A DNA stretch of 64,000 nucleotides from Pomphorhynchus laevis (taxonomy: Eukaryota > Acanthocephala > Palaeacanthocephala > Echinorhynchida > Pomphorhynchidae). The notes beneath the pieces are model-generated. The model made no database searches. It was not told the DNA's origin and was given only the letters and a program-made list of their open reading frames with translations. Positions 33,775-43,195 of the stretch are shown here, piece by piece; position 1 is the stretch's first letter, and the number at the start of each line of letters is the position of its first letter. The position numbers were made by a program, and so were the translations under genes. The stretch covers positions 124,001 to 188,000 of the forward strand of contig WNNJ02000563.1 in the NCBI GenBank assembly GCA_012934845.2, given 5' to 3'.

Positions 33775-34930
33775 AATTACGCAAATTATTTAAAAGCAAA
33801 TTATTTTAAGCAATTATTTAAGAAGCCATCGTTTTAAATTCAAAATTGTAATCAAATTCTCAATGTGCGCACTTGAACATTCACTCTCAGTGCCCAGATC
33901 AGACGAATTTGTTCTATATTTCGACACAAACATTATTTGTTTTTGACGTTCTTAAACTTTTAACAAAATTCAGCGCTGACAGACCATTAACAGAAGTAAA
34001 ATACCTTCGAACAAATGAAAGATACAAAGCAAAATACATTTTCAATATCTAACCTTTTGTTAACAATACCTATCACAGAGCATACTGTATTCTTGCTTTC
34101 TCTATATTTATCTTGCGCATTTAATCTACAGAAGAATTACTCTGCTGTTTTTAAAAACAAATAATATATGCTGGCTTTTTTATTGAGCATATTGTCAAAC
34201 ATTTATTTCTCTATATTTAATAAAATAAGTGATTACTTGGTGTATTTTTGTTATTGTAAAAAGACAAAAAAGCTAATGCATGCCGTAAACTCTCTCTATT
34301 TAATGCTGTTATTTTTAAACTGTCTAGGTTTGATGTCACATCGTCGATTCCATTGTGGAATATGCCGGAGCCTATTTTTGTTTCTCTACATTCATTTAAT
34401 CACATGTAATGGAGTTACTGAAATAATGTCGGTGAATGCGATATTCCGAAGTGATTAGTTGCTTAGTTTACCTCAGTGTTTAAATATAAAGTAGGCTAAT
34501 TTATACCTATTTTGTGCCTCCAATTCCGATTACAAGTAGCAGTCTATGGACACGATAATGCGTATTTCAAGTAACGGTTCTTCTATGGTTTTCTCTTAAC
34601 TACTAAGGTTAAATTTATTCTACAAAAATGTCTAACAAAGAATAGTCAGAAAAATTGCACTGCTTATATTTATATTCAATTGAAAAATATCTAAAAAATT
34701 GCCGGTCATAATTCCATCTGCTAAATTCATAAATTCTAGTTTTGATAGATTTTTACAAGTCGGTAAGTGTGTGTATTTCCAAAGCTCGATAATCGTTATA
34801 TTTTCGAGACTACATTTGCATGACAGAAATTTTGTCAACCAATAAATTCCGTAACAAATATTTATTGTCGAAAAATCAACTACTATTTTGTCATAGATCG
34901 TATTATATCACAATAAATAAGGTTATTAGT
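33775..34930. other. Non-coding stretch
   Basis: The 96-codon frame at 34168-34458 has no recognisable motif and a composition like its surroundings, so I do not call it. Nothing else seen. Confidence 0.5.
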
Positions 34931-34934
34931 TAAA

Positions 34935-35005
34935 AGTTACCAGTGTCTCTGTCAGTCGTCCCCAGCATAGAAACTGCGTTGCCTGTTTGCATGGCCAGGC
35001 TGCCG
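34935..35005 (-). mobile_element. Second small nuclease-type LINE C-terminus fragment
   Basis: Minus-strand translation YGSLAMQTGNAVSMLGTTDR parallels SLAIQTGKAASVLATSDG of 33080-33330. About 70 bases only. Confidence 0.55.
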
Positions 35006-35203
35006 TACAAACAATCTTTGTCATAGATTAGAGATGTACATGTATGCTTTGTGTAAAATCAAAAGAGAAGAAAAAAAAAAGAGAATTTATTATAATTCTA
35101 TAGTGCATTAATTATACGTTATAATTATGAAAACCCTTGTAAACATCTAGACTTTCAGATCTTCATAGTTCGTAAAGACGAGCATGATTGATTACATAAG
35201 AAG

Positions 35204-35399
35204 TAACTTGTATTTAGTCAAGCTTGCCGTATAAACACTGAATTAAGGATTGGTAGACTAGTGGAACCACTTATTTATAGTCGAACCATTTATAGTTCCA
35301 ATATAATAAATGGTTCCACTAGTGGAACCATAATAAATAACTTGTATTTAGTCAAGCTTGTCGTAGAACCACTGAATTAAGGATCGTTAGACTAGTGGA
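35204..35399. repeat. 62-bp direct repeat pair around a perfect palindrome
   Basis: 35204-35265 and 35338-35399 are near-identical (TAACTTGTATTTAGTCAAGC to ACTAGTGGA). Between them lies the perfect 18-base palindrome GGTTCCACTAGTGGAACC (35312-35329). Confidence 0.8.
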
Positions 35400-35507
35400 C
35401 ACAGTACAGCTAATAGTTATCAATTTTCTTGTAGATAAGCAAATATATAATTCCAGATTCATATAAGATATAATTCCAAATTCATATTCCCTGAAAACTG
35501 AGTGTTA

Positions 35508-35571
35508 GATACTGATGTCATTTCGCCCGCTTTGCCTTTACATGGTACAGCTCATCAGAGGGTTGAGTATC
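35508..35571 (-). ncRNA. Hammerhead ribozyme candidate
   Basis: On the minus strand the core words occur in the correct order: CTGATGA, a 20-base stem II region opening GCT and closing GGGC, GAAA, a mini stem III (AT-GAC-AT), then TC as the cleavage U-H. Stem I is formed by A-G next to the core with C-T before CTGATGA, then TATC with GATA after a 7-base bulge (outer ends GATACT and AGTATC are fully complementary). Weak point: stem II has only three pairs next to the core (G-C, C-G, U-G). Confidence 0.55.
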
Positions 35572-35728
35572 ATAATTTTTCTCAAATATATATATATATA
35601 GTTGTTTATAACTATACAGTAAAAATATATAGTTATTTATAAGTATATAGTTATAACCTGTATATAGTTAGTTGCTATTTCAGACAGCTAAGCTCTAACT
35701 GTCTGAAATGACAATTAACGTATTACAA

Positions 35729-35754
35729 TTGAAAAAGTTTAACGACGAAACGTC
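35729..35754 (+). ncRNA. Hairpin signature ending GAAACGTC, degenerate copy
   Basis: TTGAAAAAG, a poorly paired middle, CGACGAAACGTC, then AATAAAATAAAT. Same outline as 5405-5435 and 39406-39434. Confidence 0.35.
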
Positions 35755-35974
35755 AATAAAATAAATGTTCTGTTTGATTTCTCAGTATGTATCAATTTAA
35801 TCTAAATAAATACGATATATAAATATAATATGTATACGCAATAAAGAATCCCTTATTTTTTATTTTATGGTGTATCGCATTTTCAAATGTTTCTTCAGAT
35901 TGTATTCAGTTTAATAATCTGAACTTTTAATAATTAGAACTGATAAAAATTTTGATTATTAAACGAATTACAAT

Positions 35975-36004
35975 CGGAAGAAGCTTTTGAAAAAGTGAAA
36001 CGTC
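35975..36004 (+). ncRNA. Hairpin signature ending GAAACGTC
   Basis: CGGAAGAAG, stem CTTTT/AAAAG, GTGAAACGTC, followed by ATAAAATAAAT. The stem sequence differs from the copies at 5405 and 39406 but pairing is kept. Confidence 0.45.
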
Positions 36005-36114
36005 ATAAAATAAATTCTTGGTTGTTTATTTGCAATTAAACTTTATTGTGTATATATTTCGATAGCAATCATGCGACAGATCCTTTTGACGGTGAACAAG
36101 TAACTACTATATAT

Positions 36115-36590
36115 ACATCCTTGTTATATCATTCATAATCTGGTTATAACCTTCATAGCCTGATTATATCCTTCACAGTCTGGTTATATCTTTCATATCC
36201 TGGTTATATCCTTCATATCCTAATCATATCGTTCATAGCCTGTTTATATCCTTCATAGCCTGGTTATACCATTCATAACCTGGCTATATCCTTCATAGCC
36301 TAGTTATATCCTTCATAGCCTGGTTATATCCTTCATAGCCTGGTTATATCCTTCATAGCCTGGTTATATCCTTCATATCCTGGTTATATCCTTCATAGCC
36401 TGGTTATACCATTCATAACCTGGTTATATTCTTCATAGCCTGGTTATATCATTCATAGCCTAGTTATATCCTTCATAGCCTGGTTATATCCTTCATAACC
36501 GGGTTATATCCTTCATAACCTGGTTATATCCTTTATAGCCTGGTTATACCATTCATAACTGGTTATATCCTTCATAGCCTGGTTATCTAT
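36115..36590. repeat. 20-bp minisatellite, about 24 copies
   Basis: Consensus unit CTGGTTATATCCTTCATAGC. Variants ACCATTCATAAC and ATTCATAGCC are interspersed, and some blocks repeat in the same order, suggesting higher-order duplication within the array. Confidence 0.95.
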
Positions 36591-36687
36591 TCTATATATT
36601 AAATATTACAAAGTCATCAAATGACCCCCGGCAGCGGTTCGGCATACGCAGGCTTCTCTTATATATTATATTCAAGCACATAGATAA

Positions 36688-36982
36688 GCGAAACGACCAC
36701 TGGGTACTTCATTCTACTGATGAGTGTTGCCGGGTACTCATCATTTCGATGCTGAAGTGGTCGTCTAGAAGTGACATGGTGACTGAAAGTCGTGAATCGA
36801 AGTCCAGTCTATCAAGCAACACCATTTTATATAAATGCTGCATTTCGTAGGAAATAATAATAGGTTTTCTAAATAAAATGTAAGAAATCCTGGACCGTTA
36901 TTTAGTCAGCACACCTGTGCACTACCATTATACATGCCGTATCCGTTAAGGATCCAGCGAGTGCAGCGACAATTAGGCAACA
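36688..36982 (+). repeat. R repeat, copy C
   Basis: Third R repeat copy, 31 kb from A and B. The outer stem is CGACCA (36694-36699) with TGGTCG (36758-36763), a compensatory change relative to copy B. The inner hairpin is GATGAGT (36719-36725) with ACTCATC (36736-36742). It continues to CACTACCATTATACATGCCG and AAGGATCC, with a short insertion near 36845-36880. Confidence 0.75.
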
Positions 36983-37589
36983 ATATATAATCAATATATA
37001 ATCATTTATTAATACTTGAATACTTAATTCAAGTATTAATAAAGTATTAATAGATTGAATACTTAATTCTTGTATTATTAAAATATAAAAGCATTCAGGT
37101 CTATCCAAGTTAACATAAATAGCCGTAAAGGATTAAATTCTTTATTATAAACATATTTTGGCTCTATATGTTCAAGTAGATGTTTACTATAAGTCGTTGT
37201 ACACATTTGAAATTAACTGCTTCAAAGTGCTCTTTTATTCTGTACGCGAATAAAGATTATTACTAGGGTGTTACATTGAGACAGCTTAGTCGGTAAATGT
37301 TTTAACATTCACCGACGAATGCGTAAGTAGTGTACACGCTCAATCAAATGCATATAAAAGACTGATAGCAAAACATATAATTTTAATGCATATATGAAAA
37401 ACAAAATACGATAAAAATATTTTGAACAGTTGAAAATTCCGACTTATATAGTTATCATCAGGTGAGGCGGGAAAGCGATCTGGAGGATTTACATTACAAA
37501 TTGTTAATTTAATCATCTTTAAGTTGTATTTAAACATCCCAATTTTTTTGTAATATAAGGTTATATTATCTGGAGTAACATCATGTTTT

Positions 37590-38450
37590 TATAAAACGTA
37601 TATTTACTATCCATAAAAATTTTCCGCTTAAGAGTTTAAATTTATTTTAAGAATATTTTGTTGATTTATATATTTTACTATTTTCTGCTTGATGTTATTT
37701 TTATCGTAACCTAGTTTAAAATATGTATCTATTAAATTATTTAAATGATTTTGAAGAAATCAATATCATTACAAATTGTTGCAATTCTTAAAATTTAATT
37801 AATTAATGTATTATATTTTATATTATATGGTATGCATGAATGCCCATGCAAAAATATGTTTCTTGTAAATTTAAATATGTCATCTTTACGATATAAATTA
37901 AAAGTTGTTTTAATCGATATTATTTATATACATATCAATATTAATAAATATTAATATAATTATGTTTTCATATAGTTTAATATGATAATATTTATAATAT
38001 AATTTAATATAATCATACTTGATTCTTGTATGATAAAAGTATAAAAACATTTAGGTATATTCAAGTAAAAATAAATATATGATGTATGTTTATCCATAAA
38101 ATATCGAAATTCATTTTTTACTTAAAATTGCATTTCAAAAGACATACTATCATAAAAATCATCAATATTGGTTTTATGAATAATAAGAATATCTGAATAA
38201 ATTTGTTCACTTATTGAATAAATAATTACAGTTAAATATACACATATGAACATAGGCTTTATTGTATTTTTTTATTTAATTTTTGATTCCAATATCATGG
38301 ATATAGTTTTATTATCTAATTCAATATTTATACCTATTTTATCTAGAATAGAGCATTGACTCGTGATGATTGTTTCTTAACTCACATCACTACTTGCCAA
38401 GGATATTTTTACATTAACATTTTTATAATTAAGTAATAATCATTATATTA
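37590..38450 (-). mobile_element. Permuted PLE fragment (C-terminal RT region), rearranged
   Basis: Minus-strand matches to the thumb region (HECPCKNIFL-type text for HEHSCIPYNIKYN, about 37600-37930), then to the motif C neighbourhood (LILLIIKPILMI-type text, 38160-38230) and the PKLHKNP region (38240-38400). Parts in between are missing, so it has suffered internal deletions. No tail segment follows at the low-coordinate end. Confidence 0.75.
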
Positions 38451-38614
38451 TTAGTTCAAAACAATAGTTCAAACAATTTCAAACAAAGCTTTTGCTCCGC
38501 CGTAAGCGTCATACATTGCAATTATTTGTCATAATTAAAATAGGAAAATAATCAATTCACTTAAAAGGCTAAGTTCGAATTTTCGTCAACAATTGCTAAC
38601 AAAAATAAATTTTT

Positions 38615-39190
38615 AAACTAGTATATATAGGAGTGATAAATTTGAGAGATAAATTTGTTCAGTGTTTAAGTGAGTGTCGGACATAAGCTTTTTTAAACTG
38701 GTATATATAGGAGTTTTGTTACAAAAGACGGAAACAACGTACAGTTTGCACAAGTGGAAATGTTTTCCTTACAAACTGTATCGTTTGTTTTACAGAAAGG
38801 CAGCAGAGGAAAATTTCAGCAGATCATTAAAGGACCGAAACACGAAATGTAGGCGTAGGCTCACTGCTGATGAGGTCCACCTACGCTGATTGTAGTGTAC
38901 AGTGCTGCATCTAGGATTAAAGAATTCACACGAGGATAATTGATGAAGCCGACCAAATGATGATATATAGGAGTGATATATTTGAGTGATACATTTGTTC
39001 AGTGTTTAAGTGAGTGTCGGACATAAGCTTTTTTAAACTGGTATATATAGGAGTGATATATTTGAGTGATACATTTGTTCAGTGTTTAAGTGAGTGTCGG
39101 ACATAAGCTTTTTTAAACTGGATATATAGGAGTGATATATTTGAGTGATAAATTTGTTCAGTGTTTAAGCGAGTGTCGGACATAAGCTGT
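38615..39190. repeat. About 81-bp tandem repeat, four units, with a 250-bp interruption
   Basis: The unit contains TATATAGGAGTGATA, TTTGTTCAGTGTTTAAG and GAGTGTCGGACATAAGCTT. One unit lies at 38615-38697 and three more run from about 38965 to 39190. Between them, 38712-38960 is unique sequence holding AGGACCGAAAC (to 38841) and CTGATGAGGTCC (38867-38878). Confidence 0.85.
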
Positions 39191-39373
39191 CCTGTCCTAT
39201 CCAATACAGTTCTTTATTTTTTCTTCGCTGTATCTTCAATATTAGATTCAAGTATAATCGTTTCGCAAGTGTGTTGTAAAATTCGTCTGGTATATATAGC
39301 ACTGTATTGTTTCTAGATATCGTCGAGGATTCGCTAATTGAAATTCGGCCTGGCAGTTTCGAAATAAGTAGAA

Positions 39374-39572
39374 AGACACGACAAAAAGCAATGCAAAATT
39401 TATTTGACGTTTCGGGCTAATCGCCCTTCTTCAATTGTAATTATACATCTGAAAAAGCTAAGCAAAAGAAAAGATAAGAAAAAATTAAGAAGTTTATTGT
39501 TCAGTATAATTACAATTGAAGAATGGCGAGTAGCACGAAATGTCAAATAAATTTTTCACTGCTTTTTGTCGG
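39374..39572. repeat. Inverted repeat with GAAACGTC hairpin signatures in both arms
   Basis: Arms of about 70 bases (39374-39447 and 39503-39572), GACAAAAAGCA at the outer ends and CAATTGTAATTATA at the inner ends. Each arm holds one copy of the hairpin signature: 39406-39434 (minus, stem GGGC/GCCC, GAAACGTC) and 39516-39544 (plus, decayed stem, GAAATGTC). Confidence 0.8.
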
Positions 39573-39849
39573 GTTATATGAAACCTTCTATCATGATCTC
39601 TAGAAACTGCATTGTCTGAGACGCTGTCTGGCATGCTTATTATATATTGTGAAGTATGAGATCATAAAGATCGATTGAAATCAGGACTGGTGATCGTGTT
39701 ATGGATGCTTCATTACCTATTGAATATTTGCTATGTCACACAAGGTCACTTTCGTTTTGAAAACCAGCTATATAATCCTTCCTTCGTGACAAGGGAGGAT
39801 TAAAATCTGATTATATATAAAATATGTTTCGTTTGTGTACCTTTGATGT

Positions 39850-41008
39850 TGATGCCGGCCTTTGTGGCCGGTATCAACATTAGCAGGAGAATTTTTATAT
39901 CTAAAAAGTATCTGGTCTCTTGTCCTAAAGACCTGCGGCCCATTTCGATTCAAAATTCCCTCGTCTCGATCTACGAAAAAGCGCTTGCGCGTAGAATCCG
40001 CGATCATTTGATTAGGCGAAATTTAATCCCACCTTGTTTCCATGGGTTTGTCAAAGGTCACTCGGTCCATTCAGCAGTTGGTGAAGTGCATCGGTTTTGT
40101 CAGGAGAATAGTCATCAACTCGCTGTGGCTGTTTTCCTTGATTTTTCTGCAGCATTTGACCGCATCTCCATTTTCTTTGTTATCTCTTCTCTCAGGTCCC
40201 TTGGGTTGCTTGCGAGAATTGTTAACAGGGTGGATATACTGCTCTACACCAAGCGATTTTATTATGAAGACGACCCTGATGCGCGTCAGTTCTACCTTAT
40301 TACGGGTGTGCCCCAAGGTTCCCCCTTTCTCCTATCTTGTTCCTTGCTGCTTCCATTGAACTCTTTAAAATATTTAAACGGGAATAACGTCTAGTGGTAT
40401 ACACTGATGATACCACAGCCCTGTTCTCTGGACTCAGGTGCAAAGACGTGGTCTCGGACATCAGCCGAATATTTCTAAGATTAAAAGACCAGTTACCCAA
40501 GTCCAATCTTATTTTAAACTCCTCCAAATCGCAGGTGGTTGTCTTTCATGGCGCCCCTGCGATAAAGAGAAAACTCAAGAGATTAGCACTCTCAGCTCTA
40601 TCTTCCATCCTGACTAATCAACCACTCCCTACCTTCACAAATCGAGTAAAATACCTGGGATTCACCATTACGGTGAGCTGGTCAGCGAAAGCTGACCTGG
40701 ATAGACTAAAACGTATCCTGAAGAGAGCTAGATGGGCCCTGAAACGGGCCCAACATCTGTCATTGAAAGAGAAATCCCAAGTGCGCCTCTGGGGTACTTG
40801 GGCTATCTCGGGATTAGTCTTCTTTTCGAGAGGACGTCCTCCAGAGCAAAGGCTAAGGTTTCTTAAGCTCCTCGTCTCTCGTTTACCAGCATAGTCGCGC
40901 CGATTGGATTCTTCGGGGGGGGGGTGAAAGACCCCGGTGGTTCAGTCGGAAGGCGGCGTGTTAAATCGGTTGGGGGGAGCTCAGATTCCCATGGATTTGA
41001 GGCCATAA
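39850..41008 (+). mobile_element. LINE-A copy 4 (5' truncated)
   Basis: Starts inside the RT entry (AGINISRRIF) and continues to the C-terminus ending D-L-R-P-TAA near 41008. Open pieces are 39843-40394 (motif A LDFSAAFDRI, motif B GVPQGSPF) and 40394-40894 (motif C as YTDDTTALFSG: the YADD box is YTDD). One frame change sits near 40330-40390 and another near 40890. Lacks ORF1 and the endonuclease. Confidence 0.9.
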
Positions 41009-42450
41009 AAAGCTGGAATAAGATGGAAAGATTTCGATAATCCGAAGTTTTTTGGTTGACTTCAAAGAAGTTGTTAGTTGACTATTGACTGTAAATACTC
41101 TTCCTTTGGTGTTGTTATGTAACAAAATCATTTATTTATTTATTCACAATTGTGTCAAGTTTTGTGAGCAATTTAGTAGCGGATTGTGCTGCATGTTGCT
41201 TGAATTTATTACTATAAAACATTGATTGGTTTGCAACGCATGCCATAAAGGGCATAAACTAAAAGGGCACCTTTTAGTTTCGAATTGTGTTTTGCTTCAT
41301 TTAACTTATAAAATATATAATCTAAAGAACATTTGTTCGAACCGTAAGTAAATTTATTTGGCATCTCTCAATTTTTTTAAGTTTGATATATATTATATAA
41401 TATAATATATATTTTAAAATTACAAAATTAACTTTTAAATATTACAATATTTAAAAGTAATCAAGTAATTGTATTTTGTAATAAATTATTTTTGAAATAT
41501 TGTTTCAATTAAAAATGTAAAAAGGTTACATAGAATTTAGGTTCTCGTCAATTTACAGTTTAAAATAATGTTAATTCACCATTGATATTGTGTAAGTAAA
41601 ACTATTTTAAAATAGATTATTAGCTCTTAAATTTATGTTAAAGTGAGCTGCATTTCTTACAACTGAAAAAAGTTTACCTGCTAATAATATTCAGCCATGT
41701 ATGATGCATATTTAAAAGTACAATAACTGTCATAAGCCATATATCATATTAACAAGCAATTGATAAGTGGATATTGACTTACTGTTATAATGCAGAGTTC
41801 TATTAGAGCAGATTTAAATTTACATCATCGAATTTAATGTTTATCCTCTTCTTTTGCCGTTAATCCTGTATTGAAGCGGGTCGGTTCTCAATGTACGCGT
41901 TTTCCATTTTGCACGGTTGTAGGCCAGATCGGGTGGAATCGAGCAGCTTGTAAATCCTTGTGTTGTCATTGCTGCTTTGGTCGTCCTTTCGGAAGTTTGC
42001 CATATACTTGAATATTCCGACCTGCTTTCGCTATTGAGTTTTTAGTTGCATGCAGAGTGTAGCCGAACCATTGACAGGCCGATCAGGAAGCGCTTTTAAA
42101 ATTTCGTCGCTATCTCAACTAAATGAACACGTCCTCACATCATCGAATTCAATCCTTTTTGTTTATAAGAAATGCATATGAGGTACTATATTTATATAAT
42201 TTGTCATTTATATATTCATTTGTCATTCATGCACATCAAGTAAGTTATTTTAAAATATAAATATATTAATCAAAATTTACGTAAACATATTTTTTGTTAG
42301 GTAATAATGCTCGTAGAATCAATTATTAGGAGTCCAAGTTAATTATGGGAACTATTAATTCTATTAATACGGATTTGCAACCATATATTAGGAGGATGTA
42401 GTCTTTAAGTTCATTTTATATTTGATCTGACCAATAGCACATCGTGTGCT
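41009..42450. other. Mostly non-coding; GC-richer patch at 41860-42130
   Basis: AT-rich apart from 41860-42130, which has higher GC and contains words such as GCGGGTCGGTTCTCAATG and CGACCTGC. It has the feel of an eroded repeat or LINE non-coding region, but I cannot assign it. Confidence 0.4.
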
Positions 42451-42454
42451 ATTG

Positions 42455-42865
42455 ATTATAACAAATTAGATCAGATAAATGAGTCTACGCATTTTATATG
42501 ATATATAAATAAGGATAAAGATAAATAATAAATAATTATATAAGATTTTATAGAATTTATATTTATATCAAGTTAAAATTTAAAATTGAAATTTAAAATA
42601 AAAGTCAATTTTTATAAATTGACTAATAAATAACAGACAATGTATAAGAATAAGGATTATAGATCATCAGGAAGAACTGCTATCTTATCAGGTTTCGATC
42701 TCTATTCCTCGATACAACATAGCAGCGGGGCCAAATATGCACTAACGACATATTTCGTCTAATGAAATTTACCTTATTCTAATACAAAGCATATTGTTTA
42801 TTATCCATCCATAAACAAATCCGCTTAATAGTTTAAATTTATTTTAAATAGTTGATACTGAACCA
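42455..42865 (-). mobile_element. Permuted PLE 3' tail and last codons
   Basis: Same tail as 61891-62250: starts near ATGAGTCTACG, includes the GGCCCCGCTGCTATG block (minus strand, near 42737) and ends with the C-terminal codons (WMDNK-type text, about 42800-42830). Truncated at about 42865, next to a half M1 foldback. Confidence 0.8.
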
Positions 42866-42879
42866 TTATTGATAAATAA

Positions 42880-42955
42880 TTATTGGAGCTGGATCAAAGG
42901 AAAGAAGAAATTATGTTTGATATTTCGTTAACTTCTGCTAGCATCTTTAGAAAAT
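42880..42955. mobile_element. Foldback element M1, half copy
   Basis: Matches the left arm of M1 copy 1 from AATTATTGGAGCTGGATCAA to GCATCTTTAGA, with no right arm. Confidence 0.7.
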
Positions 42956-43195
42956 TACAATGTTTTTTAAATAATTAATTAATAAACAATTAAATAACTA
43001 TAAATAAACCGCTAACCAAATAAATGTTTTTTAAAATGTAATGCTTATATAAAAGAATTCAAAACAATAATAATAATAAGGAATTTCTTAAATAACTAAC
43101 AACCACTAAAAAATAACGAAAAGAGACATTAGAAAAAAAAACAAATGCAGTTCAAATAAGACAATTCATAATAGCATTTAGTCTTCATAATGATG

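Noticed and set aside
34168-34458. 96-codon plus ORF with hydrophobic stretches
   Set aside because: AT-driven Phe/Leu/Ile/Tyr composition, no motif, no splice or start context worth noting.
36115-36590. CRISPR-like array
   Set aside because: Units are contiguous without unique spacers, and the genome is eukaryotic; it is a minisatellite.
41860-42130. RTE-type LINE 3' non-coding end
   Set aside because: It resembles such sequence in composition and tone only; no coding anchor is next to it.
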